64,000 bases of DNA, from assembly GCF_000203815.1 (NCBI RefSeq), contig NW_004457624.1, positions 496,001 through 560,000 on the forward strand. The letters run 5' to 3'. The stretch comes from Cavenderia fasciculata (taxonomy: Eukaryota; Evosea; Eumycetozoa; Acytosteliales; Cavenderiaceae). The notes under the pieces were generated by a model, which saw only the letters and a list, made by a program, of their open reading frames with translations, searched no databases and was not told the DNA's origin. Below, one piece after another: positions 36,201-47,520 of the stretch. Made by a program: the position numbers and the translations under genes. Numbering within the stretch: position 1 is the stretch's first letter; each line of letters opens with the position of its first letter.

Positions 36201-38341
36201 AAAGGTAAATCACTCTCGAATCCTATAAAATTGATTTGTGGTGGTTGTTGTTGTTTAAAACCATCTGCAATAATCTTGTCATATGATTTTACATAATATG
36301 ATAATGCACCTCCAATTTCATATTCATTCCACCATGAAAAATCATTTGTTCCAATACTTGTCAAACTACCCAATACTTTTCCAATTACATCTTTACAATT
36401 TTCTCCCAATCTCATTCTTTCTCTAAAAAAATAAATAAATAAAAAGTATTAATACTTTTCTTTTCTTTTGTCTTTTTTTTCTTTTTAGTTTTGTTTTTTG
36501 ATTTACCTAATTTTTTTCTTTAAAATTCTAGAAACAATTTCAGATAGAATTAAAGTTGGAATATAACGTACATTTCTTAATAGTACAAGTAGATAGGTAA
36601 GATAAAACATATTGATACCCATTGACCGAATAAAACTAACAATGTTTTCAATGTGAAAGAGTCGTTTTGAATATTCATCTTCCTGGGGTGTACTCTTTCC
36701 ACCATTTGAACGATTAATAACATCAGAGTGGAAATAGGAGCTGTTAAATGTCAATGCTCGTTTTAGACTACCACTATTATTGCTGTAGCCCCCACCACCA
36801 AACATTTCAAGTTGATTTTGTTGCAAGAGTTGTGGATCGTTTTTAAAGATGGATTGAATTCTCTCTGAACATATATGAAGAGTACCAATCAGCGATGATA
36901 GGCTGGTTGTCTGACACTCTGGTCGGAAAAGTAGTAGATAGATGGGAGTGTGCGTTGGTGGAGGTGAAATACTACTTGAAATGTCTAGTGAAGATGATAG
37001 GATGGCTGAAGATGACGATGGTTTGAGTTGCTGTGGCAAGCCAGTTGGTGTCACTGAATTGACATAGACATGTTCGTTTGCAATTCGCAATTCGATATTT
37101 TGGCTTACAATGTTGTGTGTAGTATGGTACAGTTCAGTATACAGTTTACTTAGATGACTGTATGAACTATGATTAGGCAGCATAATGCTAATAGGAGTGG
37201 TCGGTGTCGCCATGGCCAACAATCTGTAGCCTTCATAGTCAAACAACACCCAAAGTGGGAATATAATCGATGATTCCAACGTTCGAGTATTTATATAATC
37301 TTGATGATGCATTTGCAGCTGATTATAAATCATAAATATATTTCCCAGTGATTTATGATGTGTATTTGAAAAACTATTATCAATTATAAATTTAATTCCC
37401 TAAAAATTAAAAATAAATAAATAATAAATAAATAATAATATAGATATCTAATCTAATCTACATACACCAATGATAAAATCACAATCAACTTTTTTATATT
37501 TAATAGAGTTTGCTTCATATTTGATTTCATTAATTAAAATTCTTGCATATGCAATTGCACTTTCCTTAAAATCTAAATAAATAAATAAATATTGGTAAGT
37601 TAGTCAGTTTAGTTTGTACATTTTAATGTTTGACTTACCTTGAGTTAAATTATAAAGATAACGATATCTAGTTTCCAACTTTTTGATTGACATGATTTTT
37701 TGGTGTTTGGTGAACCAATCATCTTCAGTAGTGGTTGTGGAAGAGTATCCTTCCATCTGTTTATAATCATCATCTTCATTGAAATCATCTTGATCATTGA
37801 ATATGTCCAATAAAGGTGTTGATGGATTGTAAGATGGTTGAGTTGGTGCTACAATTTCAACTCTTTGCTTTTGTTCAACTTTTGTAGTAGTAGTCGTTGC
37901 AGTAGTAGTAGTAGTAGCGATATTAATTGGATGTCTGATAATACTATCACCATAACAATCATCTCCATCACCACCAATAGTAGTACCATTATCAATAGTT
38001 GTACCACTTGAATAGATATCAGATGCATAGTCACTATTGTCTTGTTCTCCATCATTATCGTCACCGGGTGTTTGAGTTATTGTCATATGAGTTGTCGTTG
38101 TCGTAGTCGTCTTTGTTGTAGTTGGTGGTTTAATAGGAGTGTTGATAGGTGATGAAAAGTAAACGTCGATGACTGATGCATCAGACTCTTCATCCTCCTC
38201 CTCCTCGACATCATCTACCACATCTTCTTCTGTACGATCGGTACATGTACTTTGATCCAATACACTACTTCCTAACTCTGAAAACAACGGGTCGCCATAT
38301 GACTGATACGACATCCCTTTATTATTACTCTGATTATTCAT
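33271..38341 (-). CDS. large protein with a Clu-like segment and leucine-rich repeats (about 1594 aa)
   Basis: Five exons join in phase: 38341-37639, 37572-37466, 37399-36507, 36422-35459 and 35388-33271. Residues 1-234 are acidic and Thr-rich. About residues 235-340 (KKVDCDFIIG, then GIKFIIDNSFS, then PLWVLFDYEGYRLLAMATP) resemble the region before and including the IDYRG-R-VAQ motif of Clu/CLUH proteins, but diverged. A helical middle with Gln/Asn linkers follows. The last exon encodes many leucine-rich repeats (LKSLHLDSINIQ, LERLDITYNPF, LKTLEIRDDRF, VTNLSLAGCTRLAS, IQSLDLSNTLV, LEDITFDNVQF, LNRLTFNTDGCLD). No membrane segment is evident. The exon model is supported by continuous frame across four introns. 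Function is unknown; the Clu comparison needs a profile search. Confidence 0.65.
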
Positions 38342-38648
38342 TCTAGATATCTAACAATACAATACAAAGTAGATATACCTTCAAGTATATCTATCTCTCT
38401 TTCTTTCTCTTTCTCTCTCTTCTCTAATACCAACTAAAAATAAAAAAAGATAAAATGAACTTGTCAGGTGGTTCAAGTAAAAATTTAAAACTATTAAATT
38501 AATTTTAAAGCTACTTCAAAACTTTACAAGCTAGGGTTTGGTTAGAGAGTTTAGGTTTTAATACAATTTTATTATTTTATTTTATATTTACTTGTTCAAC
38601 AAAATACAACAAATAATTAAAAATACATGTACATATATATATCTATGT
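38342..38648. other. spacer between tandem minus-strand genes
   Basis: AT-rich, 307 bases. It contains a CT-rich run near 38,392-38,422 just upstream of the large LRR gene's start, plus the 3' region of the two-repeat protein gene. No gene seen. Confidence 0.6.
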
Positions 38649-39485
38649 TTAGAGTAACTTTTCAAAGTTCCAGTAGGTAAGGTCGCTAATGTTTGTGATG
38701 GATTTAAAGGAGATGACGAGGTTACCTTGTTCAAAGGCATAGACCCAGTATTCTGGCAACTTGTCGACCTTTCTAAAGACGATCTTGTGGTTGGTGGTGA
38801 CTTCGGTGAAGGCTTCCTTGACCATATCGTCTTCACATCTCTTCTTGATGTTGGCGGCGATGTTTTGGAGACAGTCTCCAAAGATCTCTCCGATTCTGGT
38901 TTGGTAGGAGGCTTCGAGACCTGGGTAGACCTTTTCAAGGGCTTCTTCGTCGACGGACCATTCGTCGCCGGTGGCAGCCTTGATGGTTTCGAGGGCTTCA
39001 TCCCATGATTCCTTGTTGTTCTTCAAGTCGAGACGGGCTTCCAAAGAGTAGACACCTGGCGATGGGATGATCTTGGCGAGCTTAAAGTATCTGATTTCAG
39101 AGACGTTGCATGGAGACATACGGAACAAGAGGACGAGCGAACCGTTTTCAAATTGGAATTTCCAGTAGCTGTTGTCCTTTTTGTCTTCGTTGATACGGAC
39201 AATGACCTTGTTGTTGGTGTTGGCCTCGATGAGGGCTTCCTTGGTGATTTCGTCCTTGGCAGTGTCCTTGACGTTGGCAGCGACACCTTCGAGGGCGACA
39301 GTCTTGTAAAAGAGGCCACCAAGGTCGTTCTTGACATAGTCGTCGGTGGCCTTGGCGTGGATGACTTCAAAGTCAAACTCAAAGGACCATTCGACACCCA
39401 ATGACTCTTTGATAGACTCGACGGCAGCTGTCAAGTGTTCTTCATTATCTCTAAGAGATTTACGAGCAATTAATGGAAGTGGCAT
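38649..39485 (-). CDS. two-repeat cytosolic protein, unknown family (278 aa)
   Basis: Single exon. The protein is an internal duplication: residues about 5-135 and 148-278 align, sharing EALI/EAF-E--TN-KIV-R, YWKFQFENGSLVLLF / YWVYAFEQGNLVISF, and a final Y-----KL. Each half contains a weakly conserved EWSF or EWSV motif and an acidic helix. There is no signal peptide or membrane helix. Codon use is clearly richer in G and C at third positions than in neighbours (AAG, GCC, GTC, TTC), a mark of highly expressed dictyostelid genes. I recognise no family. Upstream DNA (39,486-40,447) is shared head to head with the BTB gene. Confidence 0.8.
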   Translation of the reverse strand: MPLPLIARKSLRDNEEHLTAAVESIKESLGVEWSFEFDFEVIHAKATDDYVKNDLGGLFYKTVALEGVAANVKDTAKDEITKEALIEANTNNKVIVRINEDKKDNSYWKFQFENGSLVLLFRMSPCNVSEIRYFKLAKIIPSPGVYSLEARLDLKNNKESWDEALETIKAATGDEWSVDEEALEKVYPGLEASYQTRIGEIFGDCLQNIAANIKKRCEDDMVKEAFTEVTTNHKIVFRKVDKLPEYWVYAFEQGNLVISFKSITNISDLTYWNFEKLL

Positions 39486-40447
39486 TGTATATATGTAAAT
39501 ATATTATATAAAAAAAATATATAAAATTGTGTGTGACTGGAGATAATCAAGGGTGCAAGTTTAAATAGAGTGAGAGTGAGAGATTCCCCAGCAGCTGTCC
39601 AGACACAGCAACCAACCTGGAGAGAGGTCGATAAATTATTAAAATCAAAAAAAAAAAATTAAAAAACAAACAATCTATCTCTCTTCGTCATCATGCGACC
39701 AAACCGGTTGATAAAATCAAGGGCTATGAAGCAGTTTAGCCCCTATTTACTCTCGATCATGCTCCGATCAACAGAGTGACAGCAGTTTATCCATTTTTGC
39801 AAAAATATCTCTTCAGTTTTTTTTTTTCACCTAAATCTCTCTATTGTTTTTTCCCTTCGATTCGAGCCCCATCACCTCATCTTATTCTTGTGTTGGGTGG
39901 GGAAACTCGTTACCTGTTTTCATCTATCGTCGGTTTATCTGACTCTGTACAGATTTATTAACGTTTACCATTGTCCATTATTCTTTGACGTATCAACCAT
40001 TATATTTCTCTAGATATTCTTAAGTCCTTCACAATTCAATTGGGGAGTATACTGTCATATGATTCTTCATTCGGGCCAAGAGGACCAAGCTAACAATAAT
40101 AATAATAATAATAATAATAATAAGTTAATAGTTGGTTTGATTTAACCAAAGTAATAAGGTATTGATAAATGATAAATATAACCAGGACGATGAGGCTTCC
40201 GAAATTTCTCTATGAGTCAGAGGTCTGTTTTGGGGTTCGAAAAAAAAGTTGTTTTCCCCCTTTCACCCTCCCCCTATGAATGAATTAAAGAGGGGTTGTC
40301 TAATAGCTTGTGCTAGTAGTCACTTACTTTTTTGTTTATTAGTTTGAACAAGCGAACAGATAGAGAGACGTAGATAGAGATAGATAGACTGTAGATAGAT
40401 TGTAGAGATAGAGAGTTCAATTTCAATTCAATTCAATCGATTTTCAG
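39486..40447. promoter_or_regulatory. shared upstream region of two divergent genes
   Basis: This 962-base region separates the two-repeat protein gene (minus) and the BTB gene (plus). Near 39,486-39,530 a TATATAAAAAAAATATATAA tract and a TGTGTG stretch lie just before the minus-strand start. GC-richer patches (39,580-39,620; 39,690-39,780) stand out from AT-rich flanks and are likely promoter elements. A TAA microsatellite occupies 40,095-40,123. No gene seen. Confidence 0.45.
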
Positions 40448-41563
40448 ATGATGAATCAATCAAGTGACAATATATTTAATAACTTTGGGTATGCACAGAA
40501 TGTGATTAGTAGTCCACAACAAGGTGAATGGGTCAAGCTTAATGTAGGAGGACAGATCATTCAAACAACACTTACTACACTTAGAAAGGATAAAGATTCA
40601 ATGCTCTATCTCATGTTTCATCCTCAACATGGATGGAATCATTGTAGAGATGAACAAGGTGCTATCCTCGTCGATGCAGACCCACGCTACTTTTTGGTCA
40701 TCCTCAACTTTCTCAGACACGGTGAACTCATTGTAGAACCTCATCTAAACTATTATGGAGTATGGTCAATTGCTCGTTACTTTCAAATTAAACCAATTAT
40801 GGATTTATTAGATATTGAAGGTAAACTAAACTAAACTATAATAATAATGTATACAATGTTTACTTACATTTGTTATTTAGATAATGATCAAAGTAGTTGG
40901 TTAACATTATTAGAAGATAATTTTATGGCACCTGATATGGATACAACTAAATGGGCTGTGAATAGAGATAGTTTGGGTAGTGCATATGATTTGGAGGATG
41001 GTAGATTCAAATTTGTGAATCGTGCGTATCTTGTAACGCGCGATCAATTTAATCCAGAGGACGGAGAAGTTCGTCTTACGGGAACATGGTGTCGTGTCAA
41101 TGTCGACGATTTCTTTCAAATATCGACTCGGTGCGATGGTTCTAACCAGGGATCACCCTACTTTGAAATACAGAATGGACTCGAGTTTCAGTACTGTCGT
41201 GGCACGGCCTCTATTATTGGACGAGGCGGTTTGCTTCCATCGGGAGTAGTCAAGATCAAGAAAAAGGGAGACTTTACATTCCCAGCTGGCGTACCAGTAC
41301 ACTTTGAAATATTCGATGATGGCAGCAACGTGTCGTTTACGCTGTGGGAGTCGATTAGCAAGACATCGCTCACCATTGAAACCACCTGTACAAATCGATC
41401 ACTTCTCAACTATATAGTATTCCACAACCGTGAAAAGACCGGTGCCAACCACATATCCTATCTTTCCAATGTTCGTGTTCAGCGATGGACTCGTGCAACT
41501 GCCCGTAAATCAAAGACCAAAAAATTATTAAAGAAAATGAATCATAATTTATCTTCTCCCTAA
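40448..41563 (+). CDS. KCTD-like BTB (T1) protein with C-terminal beta-sandwich-like domain (351 aa)
   Basis: Two exons, 40448-40820 and 40881-41563, with an intron of 60 bases; the join is in phase (DIEG|DNDQSS). Residues about 27-124 form a T1/KCTD-type BTB domain (VKLNVGGQIIQTTLTTLRKD, VDADPRYFLVILNFLRHGEL, YYGVWSIARYFQI). The C-terminal 220 residues look like a beta-rich lectin- or laminin-G-like sandwich (FQISTRCDGSN, FEIQNGLEFQYC, VPVHFEIFDDGSNVSFTLWE, TTCTNRSLLNYIVFHNRE, ISYLSNVRVQRW) and end in a Lys/Arg-rich tail. KCTD proteins commonly oligomerise and act as Cullin-3 adaptors; that role is inference. The second domain is unfamiliar in KCTD proteins. MM at the start leaves two possible initiators. 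Confidence 0.8.
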
Positions 41564-42005
41564 AACAACACAAACAAACAATATAATAACAAATAAATCA
41601 AATCAAACAAAACAAAATTGTAAATACCAACAAACAAACAAACAAACAAAAAGATCAACCATCATTCCTATCCTTTACTCTATCATTCCTATCCTAGTTT
41701 TTGAAACAACCAGTGTACACCCTATGTGGGGGTTTTTGACGTTAAAAAAATCTATTTTTTTTCACAGACTCCCTCCCCTCTCGCACCACCAGCACTCTGT
41801 GATATATTTTTAAACTCATCCCTCCTTTATATTGCTTCTTCTTGTATCTCTATCACAAATCTATTTATTTATATATATATTATTATCTTTTTTTCAACTC
41901 TTTGTTTCTCTTTCTCTTTCACATATTGTTGTTATTGTAAAACGCGAATACAATATCAATCTAGCTAGCAGTAGTGGTCAATAGAGAACAACAAAAGATA
42001 CAAGA
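41564..42005. other. spacer between tandem plus-strand genes
   Basis: 442 bases. AAAC repeats follow the BTB gene, and T- and CT-rich sequence with TATATATA near 41,869 precedes the kelch gene. The latter is probably its promoter. No gene seen. Confidence 0.6.
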
Positions 42006-43481
42006 ATGTCAAAATTATCTGTTATTATAGTCATGCTCGCACTCGTTTGCGGTGCTTTTGGTGTTAGTATGTATACATACGTTTAACAAACATACATATA
42101 TTCAAGGTTATATGTACAATACTTACTTACTCTTGTTTCTTTCTATGTTTAAGTTAATTTTGTTACTGATGGATGGATTCAAATCATTTTATCAAATGAA
42201 AAGTATGCACCTAATCAAATGGCGGGACATTCAGCAGTACTTAATCCAATCAACAATACGATGATTGTTTTTGGAGGACATGATAACAAGAATGTGTATG
42301 GCGACCGTGTCTACAAGTATGATTTGGTAGCTGACAGTTGGTTTGGACCAAATGACACATCGACACGTGACACCAACTCATCGGTGCCATCGGCTAGATG
42401 GGGTCACGTTGCCATCACCACACCCTACAACACCATGTATGTCTTTGGTGGCACAGACGGCACCAAGATCTACAACGACATTTATAAATACAATATGGTC
42501 TCTGACCGTTGGGAACAGATCAAAGTCAGCGGTATACCACCAGCTGCTCGTTTTGGTCATTCTGGTGTCATGTACCCCATCACCAACGAATTTATCTTTT
42601 TCGGCGGTGCTATTGGTGCCGACGGACTTGGCAAGACCAATGAATTGGTCCGTTTCAACTTTGAGACCAATACTTGGGCCGTCCCATCCAAACCTGCTGG
42701 ATCGGCTCAAGCTCAACCACCCTTTTTAGTCGGTCATTCAGCCGTCATGACACTCACCAACCAAATGGTTGTATTTGGTGGTGTCGACTCGACGGGTCGT
42801 GCTACCAACGGCACCTTTTTCTACGATGCTGTTATGGATCAGTGGTTGGACGTGCAGATCAACTATACAGTCTCTATCAAGGTGCCAGCCCGCGCCTACC
42901 ACGCCACTGCCATCACAGCACTCCATCAAATGATTGTATTTGGTGGTGTAGATTCCAGCAACAAGGGTACATCTGATATTTTCAAATACGATTTCACATC
43001 ACAATCTTGGTCTCAAATCTTGGCTGCTGGTGATGGTCCTCAAACCTCTCTCTATGGTCTATCTGCAACCGTCACTCTTTTAAATACAATCATGATATTT
43101 GGTGGTCAAAGTTCTGATACTTCTTTTTATAATGATATTTTTAAGTATGATAAAAAAAAACAAAAAAAAAACAAATAATAATCTGGAACCTGGAAAACAC
43201 ATTTTAACTAATCCATTTGTTTATTTAGATATAATGTAGTAAACTCTGTATTACGTTCATCTACAGATGGAGTTATTTTGGTAGTATTACTTTCACTTGT
43301 TGGTACTTTGATTATTGGTCTTTGCTTTGCACTCGATCTTCAAAACGAAAGAAATGAAGTAGAAAAGTACGAAAGATTGGAAAGAGAGGCTGAACTCAAG
43401 GGTCAAAATGCTGAACTAAGAAAATTAAAGGCTCTCAAAGAAAAGGAAGCAAGACAACCATTATTTGAAAAGTTATATTAA
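42006..43481 (+). CDS. type I membrane kelch-repeat protein (434 aa)
   Basis: Three exons: 42006-42066, 42154-43144 and 43229-43481. Joins are in phase (GV|INFVTDGW; FK|YNVVNS). Residues 1-20 are a signal peptide (MSKLSVIIVMLALVCGAFG). About six kelch blades follow, each with MIVFGG or MYVFGG-type strands and paired Trp/Tyr (GHSAVLNP, RWGHVAI, RFGHSGVM, HSAVMTL, YHATAI, YGLSATV). A membrane helix lies near 366-386 (VILVVLLSLVGTLIIGLCFA). The 48-residue cytosolic tail is charged and coiled-coil-like (ERNEVEKYERLEREAELKG). The kelch propeller therefore faces the outside or lumen. Ligand and role are unknown. Reading through the second intron gives a spurious Lys-rich end, so the spliced form is preferred. 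Confidence 0.88.
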
Positions 43482-43888
43482 CCTCCTCATTGGCGACGGT
43501 CAAAATTATAAAATCAACGATTGATCTTTACTCTTCTTTAAAAAATAAACTAATAATAATAATAATAATAATGTAATAATGAAAACTATATAGAATCACC
43601 ACACTCAATTATTATGACAAGATGTTGTAATTGTAATTTACATGTCACATCTAATTACGAATCATGATTATAAATAGATTACGTAATGCAAAGATAAGAT
43701 CCATACCCAGATATCTATAGTCGGATCGACCATCCTTGATTTTTCACCTTTCCTGTAATATTTTCAAAAAAAACAAGTCGTCATCATGATCAAAGCCAAC
43801 ATCTGAAAACTCTATAAAAACTACAACTCATCTTCATTACATTTCATTGTACAATATATACATAACAAATAAATAGATAAATATAGAA
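43482..43888. other. spacer between kelch and slipin genes
   Basis: 407 bases, AT-rich, with an AAT run (43,552-43,570) and a GC-richer patch (43,700-43,760) upstream of the slipin start. No gene seen. Confidence 0.6.
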
Positions 43889-44850
43889 ATGTTAAAAAGA
43901 GGATTTAAACTTTCAAATCAATTAATCAACAAGTCTACTAGTAGATTGGCTACTGTATCATCATCAACATCATTCACATACAATAACAATAACAATAATA
44001 ATAATGATTTAACATCAACTTCATCATCTTCTGCATTTGGTAAAAGATCATTCTTTACAGTTATCAATCAATATGAAAATGGAGTTACCTTTACATTGGG
44101 TCGTTTAACATCAGTCAAGGGACCAGGTATTAGAATCTTGATTCCAATGCTTCAAACAATGGAGATTGTCGATTTGAGAACCACTAGTATCGGTCTTGAC
44201 AGACAAGAGATCATCACTCGTGACAATATCTCACTCGTTGTTGATGCTGTCGTTTACTACAAAGTTATCGATCCTGAAAAGGCTGTTATTAAAGTTGTCA
44301 ATCATGACAAGGTAAGATCAATCAAATGAAATGATAATATAATCTACACAATCAATCAATCTAACCTTTTCTTTTTCTTTTATATTTTTAGGTCATTAGT
44401 GAATTAGCACAAGTAAAGATTAGAGAGATTTTATCACAAAATACATTGGATGATGTATTACATAATAGAGAAAAGTTTGGATCAGAGATTATTGAACGTG
44501 TAAGAGATATTTCAGAGGAATGGGGTGTTGTTGTTGAACGTATCAATCTCAAAGACATCAAGTTTGAAGAGGGTATGGTACGTGCTATGGCTAAAAAGGC
44601 AGAAGCTGAAAGATTGAGAGAGGCAAAGATCATCTCTGCCGAGTCGGAAGTACAAACTTCACAACAAATCTTGGAAGCCGCCAGAATGCTCGAATGTTCA
44701 CCATTGGCAATGCGTCTTCGTGAATTGGATTCACTCCAACAAATCGCCAAGGAATCATCCAACAAAATCATCTTTGTTCCAACTAGTCTTTTTGGTTCTC
44801 TTCATGCTGCTGGTGAATTAGTAAAAGAAATTGCTAAAGATAAAAAGTAA
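43889..44850 (+). CDS. stomatin/slipin (SPFH) protein, probably mitochondrial (293 aa)
   Basis: Two exons, 43889-44311 and 44392-44850, joined in phase at NHDK|VISELAQ. Residues 1-50 are basic, Ser/Thr/Asn-rich and lack acidic residues at the start (MLKRGFKLSNQLINKSTSR), which suggests a mitochondrial presequence. The SPFH domain follows (YENGVTFTLGRLTSVKGPG, MEIVDLRTTSIGL, ITRDNISLVVDAVVYYKVID, WGVVVERINLKDI). A C-terminal coiled coil (AEAERLREAKIISAESE) is followed by the conserved LRELDSLQQIA motif. The sequence is closest in feel to bacterial-type slipins and SLP2. SPFH proteins scaffold membrane microdomains and proteases. No transmembrane helix precedes the SPFH domain, as in SLP2. Confidence 0.85.
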
Positions 44851-45062
44851 AAGTAAATAAATAAATCTAAATAATCAAATCTAAACTAATAATACTTTTG
44901 AATAATATTTTTGATTCTATCTAATATACAAACATATTTATTAATTGTTAATTGTTGATTGTTGGGTAATATTTTTTACATTTACCCATTTTTTTTTTTT
45001 CTAACTTTCTTGGATCAAAAAAAATATTTCTTTTCTTTTCTTCTCTATAAATATATTATTAT

Positions 45063-45122
<60 letters not shown>

Positions 45123-45177
45123 TGTTTTGTTTTGGTTATTATTTATATATATATTATTATTATTATTATTTATCTAT
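44851..45177. other. spacer between convergent genes, with (TTG)n array
   Basis: 327 bases with polyT runs and a perfect TTG array at 45,064-45,121. Nothing gene-like is seen besides simple repeats. Confidence 0.7.
45064..45121. repeat. (TTG)n microsatellite
   Basis: About 19 uninterrupted TTG units, noncoding, in the 3' flank of the VASP gene. Confidence 0.95.
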
Positions 45178-46875
45178 TTAATTTTTAAGAGCATCAATGA
45201 TTTCTTCTTTCATCTTTTGTAACTCTTTTCTAATTTCTTGAAGGATTTCTTCCTTTAATAGTTGCATGTCGTCGGAGAGAGCGGATGGAGGGGATTGAGT
45301 GGACGATGGGGATAGACTTGGACGGTTGGCAGTTGGAGGTGGTTTTGGCTTGGGAGCAGAGGCAACTGGTTTTGGTTCGGGTTTGACAAATGAGGGGGCT
45401 GGGGTTTCCTTTTTTGGGGATGGGGACGTGGACTGGGGCTGGAGCTGGGGCCGATGACTCTGTTGGCTCGGCAGCAGCTGCCTTTTTCATATTGTTTCTC
45501 TTGGCCAACATCTCGGCCATCATGTTGCCGCCACCGCCGCCACCGCCACCCATTGGCTTGGGAGCACCGCCGGCTGGAGCACCTCCTGCTGGGGCACCAC
45601 CGCCGCCAGAGGCTGGTGGGGCTGCTGGGCCATTGGCAACAAGTGGACTGCTCTTGTCGACAGTGACGGTCTTTTTGAGGGCACCCTTGGAGAACCCTTC
45701 GATCGAGCCCAAGAGTGCGGAACGGCCTTGACCGCCAGCAGGCTTGGAGACGGGGGGTGGGGGTGGTGGACCTGGTGGAGCGGGTGGCTTGGGTGGGGCA
45801 GGTGCAGAGGGTGGTGGGACGGGTGGGCCGCCGGCTGGAGGAGCAGGGGGTTTATTGAGGACGGTCGATTGGGGACGGGCGGGTGGAGCGGCTGGTTGTG
45901 GCTTGGCGGCGACAACCGGTTGTGGTTGGGGGACTGGTGGAGCAGCGGCGACTGGGGCGGGGGCTGGAGCACCTCCCTTGACCGACTTTAACACATTCTC
46001 AAAGCCCGAGCCAAATGCCTCGGCCTCGTCTCTCGACACAAAGTTGATGCCATAGTGGGTACGTTGGTCAGAGAAAGTGTGGAAGTTCTCCGAAGCACGT
46101 TTGTAGACGACATCCTTGGTGACTGAAAAATTGACCAAAATGTTGTTGAGGTCTTCCGAGGCACGTCCAATGACACGGTAAGTGTTGTTGCCTTGGTGGT
46201 GGTACATCAACAAAGTGGCTGGTGTATTGCTGCTTGGAACCCAGTTGCTGGCAGCTGGCGAAAAGGTGAACACTTGTGCTCTACCTGTGAAAATGTGAAC
46301 TTCACTAAAATAAGTAAACAAACAAACAAACATACAAAATTAATACATATTATTCCAAATGGTGTCACAATAAATCCTTTCTATCCTATTCTATCCTTTC
46401 TATCCTATCTATCCTATCTATCTATCAAATTGTCATATCTACATCATTGCCATATTTTATCTATCAGTCTAGTCTAGTCTGTCACCAAGCTAGTTATCTA
46501 TCTATCTATCTATCTTTTCTAATTATCTTTTTTTTTGTGGATGTATAAATATTGTATCGAAATCGACCGACACCACCTCACTCTCACAAGGAGTAAAACA
46601 TTCTACTAATCCATCTCTCGTGTATGTCACACACAACATGTTAGTGTATGTAGACATGCACGTCAAGTCAACACCATTGGGTTTTAAAACCACTACCACC
46701 ATTTTGTTTAGAAACCAACTACTAACATATGTGTTAAAGATAGATACTGCATTGTTGTTCGTGCTAGCTTGTACTACTACTGTATATTATATCATTGATG
46801 TTGATAGATTCTTGAAGATAGGAGGGAAAGGAAGATGTAGTAGGTCGGGTCATTGACAACTTAAACTTACCTCAT
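45178..46875 (-). CDS. vasP: Ena/VASP protein, with one apparent frameshift
   Basis: Exon 1 is five bases (ATGAG, 46875-46871). The intron is 46305-46870 (GTAAGT ... TTTTAG, 566 bases), and exon 2 starts at 46304, giving MSEVHIFTGRAQVF. The EVH1 domain covers about residues 1-112 (LLMYHHQGNNTYRVIGRA, FSDQRTHYGINF, SRDEAEAFGSGF). A long Pro-rich core with several poly-Pro runs that bind profilin follows, then a G-actin-binding-like segment (GRSALLGSIEGFSKGALKKT). In the sequence as given the frame changes near 45,410, at a C4/A6 run; the other frame continues with KETPAPSFVKPEPKP and the C-terminal tetramerisation coil (LLKEEILQEIRKELQ) to a stop at 45,178. One extra base in the A run explains it, so a sequencing error is likely. 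VASP drives actin filament elongation at filopodial tips. Confidence 0.88.
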
Positions 46876-47520
46876 GGTTATGTTGTTTATATATCTTTTT
46901 CAAATGGAAAGTTAAAAAATGAAAATTGGTGAATGGTTTGTTGTTGGGTGATGATACTGTTGTTGGCTGGCTGGCTAAGCTGTTTGTTACTTTCTCTCTC
47001 ACAAATCTTTAAAAAAAAAAAATCCTAAAAATAACCACACAATATTGTTTCAATGGTGTTGTTGTTGTTTATGATAAAATATAGAGTCGTAAAGAAGAAT
47101 TATAAATATATGTATATATGATATAGATGTTCTATCTTTCTTTCTCTGTGCGTTGTTTTATATCTTTATGTTTTTATGTGCGTGGATAGATAGAAGCTGC
47201 TGCTGAAACTGGTGAGAGGGTGGGTAGTTTAAAGGAGAGAAAGAGTGTGAGAGTGAGGCAAGTCCGCTAGCTGCTGTGTTTTCAAAAAATTTAATTTAAT
47301 TTCACCAACTTTTTTGTTTTTTTTTTCAGCGATGGCCATCCAACCACCCAAAAAATCTCAAATGCCATCGCACGATTCAAGATCTGTTTTTGCATTCCCG
47401 AGCGGTAATCGATTTGTTTTAAATTTAATTAATTAAAGAGAATTTAATTTAATTATTTAAAATAATTAAAAACGAACGAAAGAAAGAAAACAAATAATAA
47501 TTAAGTTAATTAAACAAATA
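46876..47520. other. VASP upstream region and spacer
   Basis: 645 bases. It includes a TATATGTATATATGATATA stretch near 47,106 and a GC-richer patch at 47,180-47,280 and 47,330-47,400, probably part of the VASP promoter. No ORF or RNA gene seen. Confidence 0.55.

Noticed and set aside
42343-42976. Alternate-frame ORFs within the kelch gene
   Set aside because: They lie inside a well-supported spliced CDS with clear kelch repeats, and their composition is not protein-like.
43141-43179. Kelch protein ending in a Lys/Gln tail by reading through intron 2
   Set aside because: The GTATGA donor and TTTAG acceptor restore the last kelch strand, a membrane helix and a plausible tail in phase, so the spliced form is preferred.
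45390-46055. Long GC-rich plus-strand frames over VASP
   Set aside because: They are antisense shadows of the Pro/Gly-rich VASP core (low complexity Gly/Trp/Ala) with no domain or start context.
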